Source: Mucilaginibacter defluvii (lineage in GTDB: Bacteria; Bacteroidota; Bacteroidia; Sphingobacteriales; Sphingobacteriaceae). Taken from it: 64,000 nt of DNA. The position numbers were made by a program, and so were the translations under genes. The stretch covers positions 771,193 to 835,192 of the forward strand of contig NZ_BAABJI010000001.1 of NCBI RefSeq assembly GCF_039543225.1, given 5' to 3'. Below, in pieces: positions 33,200-42,530 of the stretch (within the stretch, counting starts at the first letter, position 1; every line of letters starts with the position of its first letter). Below the pieces are notes generated by a model, which saw only the letters and a list, made by a program, of their open reading frames with translations, was not told the DNA's origin and did not search any database.

Positions 33200-36004
33200 A
33201 TGCTATATATCAAGCGATTTATTTTTTGTGCAGCGCTGATAACATTTTTCACAAATGCCTTTTGCCAGACAGATACCGGCGGAGTTAAAAAAATAATAAA
33301 GGACGCCGAAGCTTATCAAAACAAATATCCCGCAGAAAAACTTTATCTGCACTTTGATAAACCTTATTACGCGGCGGGTGATACCATCTGGTTTAAGGCT
33401 TATCTGGTTATGGCGTCTAACGGGGCGCCTTCCGTAAAAAGTTCAAAGCTGTATGTTTCCTTGTTAAATGGCGCACGTGCGGAAGTAGTCAAAATAGCGG
33501 TCCCGGTATCGTCAGGCCTCGCACAAGGGTACTTGGTATTGGATGATAGTAATATTCCCGATGGTAGCTACACAGTAAGAGCCTATACCAATTGGATGGG
33601 GAATTTTAATAAGGATCATTTTTTTCATAAGCAGTTTTACATCGGGCGGCCTGCTGCAGATTCATGGCTCATATCTTCATCGCACACTCTAAAAAAGGTA
33701 GCAAACGGCACCGAGATAAGGCTATCAGTGCAAATTAAGGATTTGCAGCAACGGCCTGAAGGCTATAAGGACGTAGAACTGCGGGTACTTGATGGCAATA
33801 AGCCGCTATTTAAAAGTATCAGCGTAACGCCTGATAACGGTATTATTAACACCGCTTTTACTATCCCGCAAAGCAGCGATACGGGTAGTTTTAGCATCAG
33901 CCTGGTTAACCTTAAAAATAAGCAACAAAACATAACTTTCCCTTTTTACAGCGGCATGGCGCAAAATATTGATGTGCAGTTTATGCCCGAGGGCGGCAGT
34001 TTAATTGCCGGGCTATATAACCGCGTAGCATTTAAAGCCATTGGCGAAGAGGGCTTAGGCGTAAACATAAGAGGCAGTGTTTTTAATTCTAAAAATGAAG
34101 AAGTTAGCGTATTTACATCCCTGCATAATGGTATGGGCATGTTCGCCATATCGCCGCAAGCGGGCGAAATTTATACGGCCAAAATCTGGCTGAATGATAG
34201 CACGCAAATTAACAGGAAATTACCGCCGGTTAAAACGTCAGGCCTGTCTTTACGGGTTGATAACATATCTAAAGCAGATTCGGTAGTGGTGCAAATTACG
34301 GGTACGCCTGATATGGCGGGAAAGCCATTCTCGCTGATCGCCCAGTCGCGCGATGTGATGTATTTTGGATTGCCGTTAACGCTTAACAATGGGATGTATA
34401 ATCGATCCGTAAGTAAAAAGCTTTTTCCGACCGGCGTAGTGCAGGTTGGCTTATTCAATGCTCAAAACCAGCCGCTTAATGAGCGCCGTTTTTTTGTTGA
34501 CCACAACGATACCTTGCAGGTTTCAATGGATAAAACGCCAGGCTATTTGCCTCAGGATAGCATCGGGGTGAATTTAAATGTAACAGACCGTGAGGGGAAA
34601 CCGTTAGCAGGCGCTTTTTCTGCATCGGTTACTGATGATGCGCAGGTAAAGCAAAAAGAATATGCTGAAAACATAATGAGCCGGATGCTGCTGACTGCTG
34701 ATCTGAAAGGAAATATTGAACAGCCCGGCTGGTATTTTAAAGACGATTCGGTAACAACCCGCCGCGCGCTTGATGTTTTATTGCTTACCCAGGGTTGGAC
34801 AAATTATACTGTGCAGGATATGCTTAAAGCTGACATTGAACCAAAGTATATTGCCGAGGCAAATAACAGCATAGCAGGCAAGGTGATCAATTTTTTCAAA
34901 AAACCGATGAAGAACGCTAAGGTCACTATCATGTCTACCCTGAGCGGCGACCTGTTTGTTGAGGACACGCAAACCGATGATAACGGTTTATTTGCTTTTA
35001 CCGATTTGCCGGCGGCCGATACCGTGGCTTACACCTTAAAGATACATAACGCCAAAGGCAAAGTACCCAACGGCAGCATACAGGTATTTGAACCATTGGC
35101 TATGTGGCCAATGGCTGCTCAAAAACAGCGGCCTGCTCCTTGGTTTTACAAAAGCGACCCTACATTGCTGAATTATCTGCAAGCCAATAAGCAGCATGTA
35201 GCAGATAATCGGAAGCTAAATGCCGGTAATGTTAAGGGCGCTCTGCTCGATGAAGTAAACATAAAAGGTAAAAAGGCCGCTAAACGGATTGGCATGGTTT
35301 GGGCTACGCCGGTAAAGCAGATAGATGAAAAGGAGTTGATCGAGGCCAGGCGCACAACGCTTAAGGATTTGTTATACAGCAAGCTGAAACGTTTCCGGAT
35401 ATCGAGTACATATTCTCAAACTATATTTACCAAAATAGGCCTTCAGCGCCAGGAGAACTATGTTTATGAGTCGACCCTGATAGGCGACGTGGTAGTTGAC
35501 GGTATGAGCTTCAGGCGGTTATTAGGCGACGCTATACCCGGCGATCCAACAGGGAGCGGATTTAGCTCCGCAGCTCCCGATGAATTTTTTACTAATATAA
35601 ATTCGTTTTTCACCCGTTTAAGTGCCGAGGACGTTAAGGATATCCAGATGATGCGCTCAGATGTAAGTTATATTCTATCCATTAGCACCCGTGGGGGGGC
35701 AGGGCCTACCCTTAGCGGCAGCAGTTTTGGTAGTTACGTATATCGCCCTATGCCTCTACAGCCACGTAAGGATTTTTATCGCCCGCGTTATCTGGTGCGT
35801 AACACTTCGGTATCTGATCTGCGTTCAACCATACACTGGGAACCTAATATAATTACCGATGACAAGGGCAAGGCAAGTTTTTCATTTTTCGCGGCGGCAA
35901 AACCGGGCACTTATACGCTGGTAATTGAAGGAACTTCGTTAGACGGGCGTTACGGCCGGAAGATTGAAAAGATCATTATTAACGGGCAGCAAAAGTCAAA
36001 GTAA
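33200..36004 (+). CDS. Secreted MG2 / macroglobulin-like domain protein
   Basis: 934 aa. Signal peptide 'FIFCAALITFFTNAFCQ', then 'AEKLYLHFDKPYYAAGDTIWFKAYLVMAS' (residues about 44-75), the MG2-type strand pattern shared with alpha-2-macroglobulins. Further Ig-like repeats follow, with a central carboxypeptidase-regulatory-like beta-sandwich ('GKVINFFKKPMKNAKVTIMSTLSGDLFVEDTQTDDNGLFAFTDLP') and C-terminal 'NIITDDKGKASFSFFAAAKPGTYTLVIEG'. It resembles large Bacteroidota envelope proteins that accompany TonB-type receptors; no beta-barrel is present. Function unknown. Confidence 0.75.
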   Translation: MLYIKRFIFCAALITFFTNAFCQTDTGGVKKIIKDAEAYQNKYPAEKLYLHFDKPYYAAGDTIWFKAYLVMASNGAPSVKSSKLYVSLLNGARAEVVKIAVPVSSGLAQGYLVLDDSNIPDGSYTVRAYTNWMGNFNKDHFFHKQFYIGRPAADSWLISSSHTLKKVANGTEIRLSVQIKDLQQRPEGYKDVELRVLDGNKPLFKSISVTPDNGIINTAFTIPQSSDTGSFSISLVNLKNKQQNITFPFYSGMAQNIDVQFMPEGGSLIAGLYNRVAFKAIGEEGLGVNIRGSVFNSKNEEVSVFTSLHNGMGMFAISPQAGEIYTAKIWLNDSTQINRKLPPVKTSGLSLRVDNISKADSVVVQITGTPDMAGKPFSLIAQSRDVMYFGLPLTLNNGMYNRSVSKKLFPTGVVQVGLFNAQNQPLNERRFFVDHNDTLQVSMDKTPGYLPQDSIGVNLNVTDREGKPLAGAFSASVTDDAQVKQKEYAENIMSRMLLTADLKGNIEQPGWYFKDDSVTTRRALDVLLLTQGWTNYTVQDMLKADIEPKYIAEANNSIAGKVINFFKKPMKNAKVTIMSTLSGDLFVEDTQTDDNGLFAFTDLPAADTVAYTLKIHNAKGKVPNGSIQVFEPLAMWPMAAQKQRPAPWFYKSDPTLLNYLQANKQHVADNRKLNAGNVKGALLDEVNIKGKKAAKRIGMVWATPVKQIDEKELIEARRTTLKDLLYSKLKRFRISSTYSQTIFTKIGLQRQENYVYESTLIGDVVVDGMSFRRLLGDAIPGDPTGSGFSSAAPDEFFTNINSFFTRLSAEDVKDIQMMRSDVSYILSISTRGGAGPTLSGSSFGSYVYRPMPLQPRKDFYRPRYLVRNTSVSDLRSTIHWEPNIITDDKGKASFSFFAAAKPGTYTLVIEGTSLDGRYGRKIEKIIINGQQKSK

Positions 36005-36025
36005 ATCCGGTTATAGTATTGTTTA

Positions 36026-36121
36026 TTAACATTGAAAAGATACTGCATGCAATAAAAACAGCATAAGCAAAGCCATAGGCAGCAGGCAAAGCGCAACTAT
36101 TATATTAACGGTTTTAGTCAT
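36026..36121 (-). CDS. 31-aa hydrophobic small ORF
   Basis: Minus-strand ATG at 36121: 'MTKTVNIIVALCLLPMALLM' then a short hydrophobic tail ending at TAA 36026-36028. The whole length is one membrane helix. It lies just beyond the rpsA terminator, so its expression is uncertain; coding support is only topology. Confidence 0.3.
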   Translation of the reverse strand: MTKTVNIIVALCLLPMALLMLFLLHAVSFQC

Positions 36122-36134
36122 GACGCGAATACAA

Positions 36135-36171
36135 ATAAAAAAAGCCGCTGTACCTAAGTACAGCGGCTTTG
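36135..36171 (-). terminator. Terminator of rpsA
   Basis: AAAGCCGCTGTAC / GTACAGCGGCTTT perfect 13-bp stem with a 4-nt loop, followed on the minus strand by a T-run, 26 bp after the rpsA stop. Confidence 0.93.
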
Positions 36172-36196
36172 CTATGAAGATTAAATTTACTAATGC

Positions 36197-38143
36197 TTAT
36201 TTTGAATCTTCCTGAGATTTGCGGGCTTCGCTTTCAGCGCCTTCCATCTGTTGTTTTAATTGTGCAAGTACGCTAAGATCACCTAAAGTAGATTTCTCAA
36301 CAGAGTCTTTCACTTTTTTAACAGCGTTGCTGGCAGCTTTAGCTTCCTTCTTGCGGTTCTCAAAGTCCTGAACGCGTGCTTCAGCGCGTGCTTCTTCCCA
36401 GATGCGTGAGTGAGAGATAACGATACGTTTGTTCTCTTTGTTAAACTCAATGATCTTGAATTCGGCAGTTTCGTCAGCTTTAACGCTTGTGCCGTCCTCT
36501 TTAACCAGGTGTTTGGTTGGCGCAAAGCCTTCAACACCGTAAGGTAAAGCTACGATAGCACCTTTGTCAGTTACTTTCAAAACGGTACCTTCATGTATCG
36601 AGTCGATAGTGAATACAGTTTCGAAGGTATCCCAAGGGTTTTCTTCAAGCTGTTTGTGGCCTAAGCTCAGCTTACGGTTGTCGGTATCAAGTTCCAGAAC
36701 TACAACGTTCAGTTTCTCGCCAACTTTAGTAAACTCGTTAGGGTGATTCACCTTTTTAGACCATGAAAGGTCAGAAATGTGGATCAAACCGTCGATGCCG
36801 TCTTCCAGTTCAACAAACACACCAAAGTTGGTCATGTTTTTAACTGTAGCTACGTGTTGAGTACCAACAGCGTATCTTTCGGCAGCTTGTTGCCATGGAT
36901 CAGGCGTTAATTGCTTAATACCTAATGACATTTTTCGCTCTTCGCGGTCTAAAGTAAGTACTTGTGCTTCAACCTCGTCACCTACTTTCAGGAATTCCTG
37001 AGGGTTACGCAGGTTTTGTGACCATGACATTTCTGATACGTGGATCAAACCTTCAACACCAGGGGTGATTTCAAGGAATGCGCCGTAATCAGCAACGGTA
37101 ACAATTTTACCTTTAACTTTTGAACCGATCTGGATGTTTTCATCCAAATTTTGCCAAGGGTGCGGGGTAAGTTGTTTTAAGCCAAGGGCGATACGTTTTT
37201 TCTCGTCATCAAAGTCAAGTACCACAACGTTGATCTTTTGATCAAGTGCAAGTACCTCACGCGGATGCTCGATACGGCCCCAAGATATATCGGTGATGTG
37301 CAGTAAGCCGTCAACGCCACCAAGGTCGATGAATACACCGAAGTCAGTGATGTTTTTAACGGTACCTTCCAATACCTGTCCTTTTTCAAGGCGGGCAACA
37401 ATCTCAGTTTTTTGGTTCTCCAGGTCGTCCTCAATAAGAACTTTGTGAGATACCACAACGTTTTTGAATTCGTGGTTGATTTTAACAACTTTGAATTCCA
37501 TAGTTTTACCAACGTACACATCGTAATCACGGATAGGTTTGATATCGATTTGTGAACCTGGTAAGAAGGCTTCAACGCCCATTATATCAACAATTAAACC
37601 ACCTTTAGTACGGCTCTTAACAAAACCGGTGATGATTTCATCGTTATCTAAAGCAGCATTAATGCGCTCCCATGATTGTTGTGTTTTTGCGCGTTTGCGT
37701 GAAAGTACTAACTGGCCGTTAGCATCTTCCTGCGATTCAACAAAAACTTCAACTTTATCGCCTACTTTAAGGTCAGGCATATCACGGAATTCAGAAGCCG
37801 ACACTAAACCGTCTGACTTGAACCCTACGTTTAACACAACATCTTTACTGTTGATGTTTACTACAGTACCTGTAATGATCTCGCCTTTAGTAATTGAGCT
37901 GAAAGTACCATCGTACAGTTGCTCAAATTTCTGGCGGTCTTCGTCATTGTAGTTACCGAATTTTTTGTCATCAGCATCCCAGTCAAAATCTGCTGATGGG
38001 GTTGCCAGTTGTAGTTTGATGTCGTCAATAGAAAATGAATCAGCTTCTGATTCAATTGTTTCTTTTTGCGCAGAGGCATTTACTGAATCAAGTTCAGCTT
38101 GCTTCGCTTTTAATTCTTTTTCTGCTTCTTGTTTTTTTGCCAT
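36197..38143 (-). CDS. rpsA: 30S ribosomal protein S1
   Basis: 648 aa with six S1 RNA-binding domains, visible as repeated 'G..V.G.V..I.D.GAFVE/FLPGSQID/GVDGLLHITDISW' blocks (for example 'VKNITDFGVFIDLGGVDGLLHITDISWGRIEHP', 'VKNMTNFGVFVELEDGIDGLIHISDLSWS'). Acidic N-terminal and Lys/Glu-rich C-terminal extensions make it longer than the 557-aa E. coli protein, as usual in Bacteroidota. It helps mRNA bind the 30S subunit. Its promoter and structured leader are described separately. Confidence 0.96.
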   Translation of the reverse strand: MAKKQEAEKELKAKQAELDSVNASAQKETIESEADSFSIDDIKLQLATPSADFDWDADDKKFGNYNDEDRQKFEQLYDGTFSSITKGEIITGTVVNINSKDVVLNVGFKSDGLVSASEFRDMPDLKVGDKVEVFVESQEDANGQLVLSRKRAKTQQSWERINAALDNDEIITGFVKSRTKGGLIVDIMGVEAFLPGSQIDIKPIRDYDVYVGKTMEFKVVKINHEFKNVVVSHKVLIEDDLENQKTEIVARLEKGQVLEGTVKNITDFGVFIDLGGVDGLLHITDISWGRIEHPREVLALDQKINVVVLDFDDEKKRIALGLKQLTPHPWQNLDENIQIGSKVKGKIVTVADYGAFLEITPGVEGLIHVSEMSWSQNLRNPQEFLKVGDEVEAQVLTLDREERKMSLGIKQLTPDPWQQAAERYAVGTQHVATVKNMTNFGVFVELEDGIDGLIHISDLSWSKKVNHPNEFTKVGEKLNVVVLELDTDNRKLSLGHKQLEENPWDTFETVFTIDSIHEGTVLKVTDKGAIVALPYGVEGFAPTKHLVKEDGTSVKADETAEFKIIEFNKENKRIVISHSRIWEEARAEARVQDFENRKKEAKAASNAVKKVKDSVEKSTLGDLSVLAQLKQQMEGAESEARKSQEDSK

Positions 38144-38150
38144 TAAATAA

Positions 38151-38181
38151 ATTTTCTCCTTTTCCCAATTATAAATTGGGA
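38151..38181 (-). promoter_or_regulatory. rpsA leader: 5' hairpin and Shine-Dalgarno-like GGAG
   Basis: The transcript is expected to begin near 38180 with the hairpin TCCCAATT / AATTGGGA (38163-38181, loop TAT), followed by AAAAGGAG. GGAG ends 12 nt before the start codon. Shine-Dalgarno-like motifs are rare in this phylum, which makes this leader a candidate site for S1 autoregulation. Confidence 0.5.
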
Positions 38182-38184
38182 CTG

Positions 38185-38213
38185 CAAAGGTAAGGATATA
38201 TTTTTAGTACAAA
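38185..38213 (-). promoter_or_regulatory. rpsA promoter
   Basis: -33 TTTG (38213-38210) and -7 TACCTTTG (38192-38185) with 17 bp between, an excellent match to the Bacteroidota consensus. Confidence 0.8.
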
Positions 38214-38262
38214 AAAATTTATTTAACGTTAAATGTTGATTTTTAGATAGTTTTTATTAACA

Positions 38263-38949
38263 TCAGATGATCTTTTCGGCATTGGAAGCCAATCCTTCGC
38301 CTACAGCGTCAAACACCGTTATGTAATTATCATTGATTTTTTGGCGGTAGTCGATAAGCACATGGTCAATGGCCGTTTCCTGCGCCGGGGTAAAGGGCGT
38401 AGGCCATACGCGCATGCATATACGTTTAAGCGCGTAGGCTATCTGATGAGTTTCGGCATAGGTGTGCAGGTAGCGTTCGCTTTTAAATCGCTTAAAAAAG
38501 TTTAAAAAAACTTCGGGGCGTTCCATTCCGCTGAACGTTAAAAAGCCGGCTATCGTATTGTCAGTGCAGGAGTCCAGGTGGTCATAAAAATCATCAGGGT
38601 TTACCTCGCCAGTGGTTATCAGCAGGCTATCTAACAATAGTTCAATGGCGATATGCCCTAAAAAAAAAGGCTTTACGGCCGTGCCCTCAACTATTGGGGC
38701 GAGCTCGAGCTTGAGTGCGTGCGAGTGTTCCAGGAAGAAAGCGGATGAGTGAAAAAAACGGTCAACCTCCAAGTGTTTCTTCCAGCCGGCTATAAGCGAA
38801 CTGATATTTGCATCCGGGTGATCGAGTTTTTCGGGATGGATAATTACATTTTTATCGGCATTCTTGAGCAGGTCGGGGAGTACGGTACCCAGCACAAAGT
38901 AGCAGTTTGTGTTATCTCGCTCGTAATAATAATGCGACAAAAAATTCAT
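38263..38949 (-). CDS. ACP-phosphodiesterase-like (AcpH/DUF479-like) protein
   Basis: 228 aa. The N-terminus 'MNFLSHYYYERDNTNCYFVLGTVLPDLLKNADK' and 'GWKKHLEVDRFFHSSAFF' recall the AcpH layout (N-terminal 'MNFLAH...GNLLPD' and 'GI.LHR.ID.F.D'), with His/Asp residues 'HLEVDRFFH' that could bind metal as in HD-like hydrolases. The match is distant, so the enzymatic role is uncertain. Encoded divergently from tyrS. Confidence 0.5.
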   Translation of the reverse strand: MNFLSHYYYERDNTNCYFVLGTVLPDLLKNADKNVIIHPEKLDHPDANISSLIAGWKKHLEVDRFFHSSAFFLEHSHALKLELAPIVEGTAVKPFFLGHIAIELLLDSLLITTGEVNPDDFYDHLDSCTDNTIAGFLTFSGMERPEVFLNFFKRFKSERYLHTYAETHQIAYALKRICMRVWPTPFTPAQETAIDHVLIDYRQKINDNYITVFDAVGEGLASNAEKII

Positions 38950-39031
38950 AGGTGGCGTTTGAATTAAACTTTACGCAATCATCCCAATTTACTAATTTTT
39001 AATGAGAACGGTGGCAATAATGTTATTATTT

Positions 39032-39039
39032 TATCTTTG
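39032..39039 (+). promoter_or_regulatory. -7 box of tyrS
   Basis: TATCTTTG 22 bp before the tyrS start. No T-box-like leader is possible in this short distance. Confidence 0.55.
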
Positions 39040-39061
39040 CAGCTTTTGAAAATCAAGTACA

Positions 39062-40345
39062 ATGAACTTTGTTGAAGAATTACGCTGGCGGGGCATGCTG
39101 CATGATATTATGCCCGGAACTGAGGAAGAACTTAATAAGGGAATGGCCTCGGGCTATATCGGTTTTGACCCTACCGCCGACTCGCTGCACGTGGGGCACC
39201 TTACCCAGATCATGACGCTGATCCATTTTCAGCGCGCCGGGCATAAGCCTTATGCGCTGGTAGGAGGCGCTACCGGTATGGTGGGCGACCCATCAGGCAA
39301 ATCGCAGGAGCGTAATTTACTTTCAGAGGATGTGCTGCAGCATAACCTGGAATGTGTAAAAAAGCAACTGGAGCAGTTTCTGAATTTTAACAGCGGCGCC
39401 AACAGCGCGCAAATGGTTAACAATTACGATTGGTTCAAGAATTTTACTTTCCTGGATTTTATCCGCGACGTAGGCAAGCACATTACCGTAAACTATATGA
39501 TGGCCAAAGATTCGGTTAAAAAACGCTTAGAGGGCGATACCGGCATGTCGTTCACGGAGTTTACTTACCAGTTGGTGCAGGGTTATGATTTTTACTATCT
39601 CTGGAAAAACCATAACTGTATATTGCAGATGGGTGGCAGCGATCAGTGGGGTAATATAGTTACCGGTACTGAGTTTATACGCCGTAAGGATGCAGGTTCG
39701 GCCTTTGCTTTAACTACGCAATTAATTAAAAAGGCCGATGGTACTAAATTCGGTAAAACCGAAAGCGGCGCGGTGTGGCTTGACCCGGCACGCACATCGC
39801 CTTATCAGTTTTACCAGTTCTGGCTTAACAGTACCGATGCCGATGCCAAAAGCTACATCCGCATATTTACTTTATTAGATAGGGGAACTATAGAGGCCCT
39901 GGATGCCGAACATGATGCAGCACCGCACTTGCGCACATTGCAAAAAGCATTGGCGAAGGATATTACTATACGAGTACACGGTGAAACTGCTTATGAAAAA
40001 GCCATAAAATCGTCGGACTTTTTATTCGGTAATGTAGGTATAGAATTTTTGAATGAACTTACTGACGCTGAAGTAAAAGGCATATTTGAGGGTGTGCCTA
40101 ACTTTAACATTTCACTTAACGAGCTTAACGAAGGTATTAACGCTACGGAGTTATTAGCCGGAAAAACCACCGTATTTCCATCAAAAGGTGAAGCTAAAAA
40201 GATGATACAGGGTGGCGGTGTAGCGGTTAACAAAAACAAGATAGCTACGCCTGACGATATTTTCAATGCTGAAAACTTAATTAATGGCAAATACTTGGTT
40301 GCTCAAAAAGGGAAGAAAAATTATTTTTTAATTATTGCTGAATAA
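39062..40345 (+). CDS. tyrS: Tyrosyl-tRNA synthetase
   Basis: 427 aa. Class I signature 'HVGHLTQI' (HIGH, residues about 43-50), '[13 protein letters not shown]' tyrosine pocket, '[14 protein letters not shown]', and the KMSKS-type loop 'KFGKTESG'. A C-terminal S4-like RNA-binding region has '[17 protein letters not shown]'. It charges tRNA-Tyr in the cytoplasm. Typical bacterial length. Confidence 0.96.
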   Translation: MNFVEELRWRGMLHDIMPGTEEELNKGMASGYIGFDPTADSLHVGHLTQIMTLIHFQRAGHKPYALVGGATGMVGDPSGKSQERNLLSEDVLQHNLECVKKQLEQFLNFNSGANSAQMVNNYDWFKNFTFLDFIRDVGKHITVNYMMAKDSVKKRLEGDTGMSFTEFTYQLVQGYDFYYLWKNHNCILQMGGSDQWGNIVTGTEFIRRKDAGSAFALTTQLIKKADGTKFGKTESGAVWLDPARTSPYQFYQFWLNSTDADAKSYIRIFTLLDRGTIEALDAEHDAAPHLRTLQKALAKDITIRVHGETAYEKAIKSSDFLFGNVGIEFLNELTDAEVKGIFEGVPNFNISLNELNEGINATELLAGKTTVFPSKGEAKKMIQGGGVAVNKNKIATPDDIFNAENLINGKYLVAQKGKKNYFLIIAE

Positions 40346-40355
40346 ACATAAATTT

Positions 40356-40388
40356 CGACATTTTGTATTTATATTTGTATGAATGTCG
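40356..40388 (+). promoter_or_regulatory. Promoter and candidate operator of the Xre-RES module
   Basis: The -7 box TATATTTG (40370-40377) is framed by a 7-bp inverted repeat CGACATT (40356-40362) and AATGTCG (40382-40388). The right arm overlaps the first possible start codon (40379), which is therefore unlikely to be used. The arrangement fits autorepression by the antitoxin. Confidence 0.55.
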
Positions 40389-40393
40389 GAGTT

Positions 40394-40870
40394 ATGAAAA
40401 AGGATACAAAAAATGAATTGAATGAGCCGATGGTAGCGTACCTGCCAACGCCTACGCCATACTATAATTTATTGGGTAGCAGTAAATCATTAAAATTCAA
40501 TACCGAATTTGATATTATTACACTGGCAAGGCAGGGTTTCCCTAAACATGTGTTGCTTAGCCTTGCCAAAAAAATATCGCTGAGCATTCAGGAGTTAGCC
40601 AACATACTGCACATCTCTGAGCGTACGCTGCAACGCTACGAAGATGATGCCATCATTAAAAAGGAATACGCCGAAAAGGCGGTTGAGCTTGCCCGCCTGT
40701 ACAAACGCGGTGAAGAGGTTTTTGGCTCCGCCGATAAATTCAGGCAATGGGTAAAAACACCATCTTATGTGTTTAAAGGTGAAACCCCGGTTTCGTTACT
40801 GGACACCTCAGCAGGTTTTGATATGGTGTTCCGTGAGTTGGGCCGCATTGAGCACGGTATATTCGCTTAA
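40394..40870 (+). CDS. Xre/MbcA/ParS-type antitoxin
   Basis: 158 aa from ATG 40394; an ATG at 40379 lies 1 bp after the -7 box and cannot be the start of a transcript from it. Residues about 60-95 form an HTH ('LSIQELANILHISERTLQRYEDD'), and the C-terminus 'VSLLDTSAGFDMVFRELGRIEHGIFA' is the MbcA/ParS toxin-binding domain (DUF2384). It would bind the RES toxin and the promoter. The toxin gene begins 8 bp after its stop. Confidence 0.88.
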   Translation: MKKDTKNELNEPMVAYLPTPTPYYNLLGSSKSLKFNTEFDIITLARQGFPKHVLLSLAKKISLSIQELANILHISERTLQRYEDDAIIKKEYAEKAVELARLYKRGEEVFGSADKFRQWVKTPSYVFKGETPVSLLDTSAGFDMVFRELGRIEHGIFA

Positions 40871-40878
40871 AACTGTAA

Positions 40879-41334
40879 ATGATAGTTTACCGCATTACAA
40901 GCTGCGATTACGGGCGCGACCTTGCCGGTACCGGCGCACGCCTCTATGGCGGCCGCTGGAACAGCGAAGGCAGGCCGATGCTGTACACCGCATCATCACG
41001 ATCATTAGCTATGTTAGAGGTGTTGGTGCACTTACCACCACTTTTAGTGCCTGATAATTATTGCCTGGTCGAAATTGAATTACCCGGTAACAGCATTTTG
41101 CAGGTAGCTGTTCAAACATTGCCTAATAACTGGCACGATGATATATCGGTATCAAATTTCACCAGGCGTATGGGCGATGAGTTTTTGAAAAAGCAGGAAT
41201 ATTTAATTATGGCGGTGCCATCCATCATTGTTCCGGCAGAGTTTAATTATCTGATCAACCCACGCCATGCCGACATGGAAAAAGCCCGGATTATACATGT
41301 TTCTCCTTTCAGGTTTGACGACAGGTTGTTATAG
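40879..41334 (+). CDS. RES-domain toxin
   Basis: 151 aa. 'MIVYRITSCDYGRDLAGTGARLYGGRWNSEGRPMLYTASSRSLAMLEVLVHL' and 'VPSIIVPAEFNYLINPRH' contain the conserved Arg, Glu and Ser of the RES family. Known RES toxins degrade NAD+ (by hydrolysis or phosphorolysis) and stop growth when not held by their Xre partner. Downstream partner in a type II toxin-antitoxin operon. Confidence 0.9.
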   Translation: MIVYRITSCDYGRDLAGTGARLYGGRWNSEGRPMLYTASSRSLAMLEVLVHLPPLLVPDNYCLVEIELPGNSILQVAVQTLPNNWHDDISVSNFTRRMGDEFLKKQEYLIMAVPSIIVPAEFNYLINPRHADMEKARIIHVSPFRFDDRLL

Positions 41335-41337
41335 CTG

Positions 41338-42504
41338 TTAGCTCCTATAATCTGAATTAATCAACACGTTCGGTTTCAGGTACAACTGATCGTGCTGAAA
41401 ATCAAATACCAGGTTAAACCGCTTGAGCAGATCGTTGCCTAAATAATTTATTTCAAACCCAACCGGGTTTTTGCCGCTTAGCATTAGCGCAGGTACGTTA
41501 TTGAGCCTGAACTTTCCTAATTGATATAAGGGTGCAACAACTGCTTTTACGGGATATTTCACGCCCCGCGGATCTAAGGCCTCTAACTGTTTAGCTACTT
41601 TTAAATTTTGCGGAAAATTATTGCGGGCTACCCAACTGCTGTCCAATATCATGGCACGGTCGGCACCGGTATCCATCAAAAAATCACCCGTATAGCGCTT
41701 GCCATTGATGAGGAAACTACCGCCAACGCATACAAACGAGCGGATAAATTTGAGTTTCAGCTTATCATATCCCTTTAAATAAGCCGGTAGTTGTGTATGG
41801 ATCAGTAAGAGGTGCTTGTCGTAATTCACTTCAACAACCTTGCCTTCAAACAGGTTCCAGCCAAAGCGGCCATCCATTTCATGCGCGGTTTGGTTGTTTA
41901 TGGCTACCTCGGGATTGTTCCATATCGTATTGCCCATTTGTATTTTACTGATCTTATCCGCCTTACTGAAATCAGGCTTAGTCTGGCCGCGCTGACCGGT
42001 AAGCAGGTGCGTTTTATTAAGCATAGCATCACGTATAATGCGGAAATCAAATGAGCCAACATCAAAATGCATGTTTAAGGTATCAATGTTATTTAATATG
42101 CATTTTACCTTAATGGCGTTAAATGCCGTCAGCTCAAACGGAATGGTATCAGTAGCGGCGGCAACCTTCTGTTTTGTTTGCGGCGAAATGGCGCTGGCTA
42201 TCTGCGTATAACACGAATCAATACCATTAAGTAAAACCACAAAATTAAAACGGCTGCCGGGTGTAACCTTTACCCTGATGGAATCGATATCGGTATAAAA
42301 GGTAACCCACTTGGTTTCGCGGGTGCGTTCGGCTGTATAAACGTCGGGCCTTATTTGGGGCGACAGGTTCCAGGCATCTTTGTCCAGAAAGCCGCCGTCC
42401 CTTATACTTGCCTTTTTTGAGGTCGCTTTTATAACAGGCAGCTTTTGTTGCGCTAAGACCGGGTTAAGGTAGAGTGCTATAAAAAGCAGATAAATATATT
42501 TCAT
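41338..42504 (-). CDS. Secreted retropepsin-like aspartyl protease homolog
   Basis: 388 aa. Signal peptide 'YIYLLFIALYLNPVLAQ'. 'GDFLMDTGADRAMILDSSW' (residues about 273-291) is a DTGA active-site loop as in clan AA aspartic proteases, preceded by 'GGSFLINGKRYTG' and followed by 'YLGNDLLKRFNLVFDFQHDQLYLKP'. One DTG per chain implies a dimer. The N-terminal half is a beta-rich domain of unknown role. It lies 26 bp after the PH/SHOCT gene. Confidence 0.7.
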   Translation of the reverse strand: MKYIYLLFIALYLNPVLAQQKLPVIKATSKKASIRDGGFLDKDAWNLSPQIRPDVYTAERTRETKWVTFYTDIDSIRVKVTPGSRFNFVVLLNGIDSCYTQIASAISPQTKQKVAAATDTIPFELTAFNAIKVKCILNNIDTLNMHFDVGSFDFRIIRDAMLNKTHLLTGQRGQTKPDFSKADKISKIQMGNTIWNNPEVAINNQTAHEMDGRFGWNLFEGKVVEVNYDKHLLLIHTQLPAYLKGYDKLKLKFIRSFVCVGGSFLINGKRYTGDFLMDTGADRAMILDSSWVARNNFPQNLKVAKQLEALDPRGVKYPVKAVVAPLYQLGKFRLNNVPALMLSGKNPVGFEINYLGNDLLKRFNLVFDFQHDQLYLKPNVLINSDYRS

Positions 42505-42530
42505 GCTTACTCCGGGCTTAGCTGCTGCTA

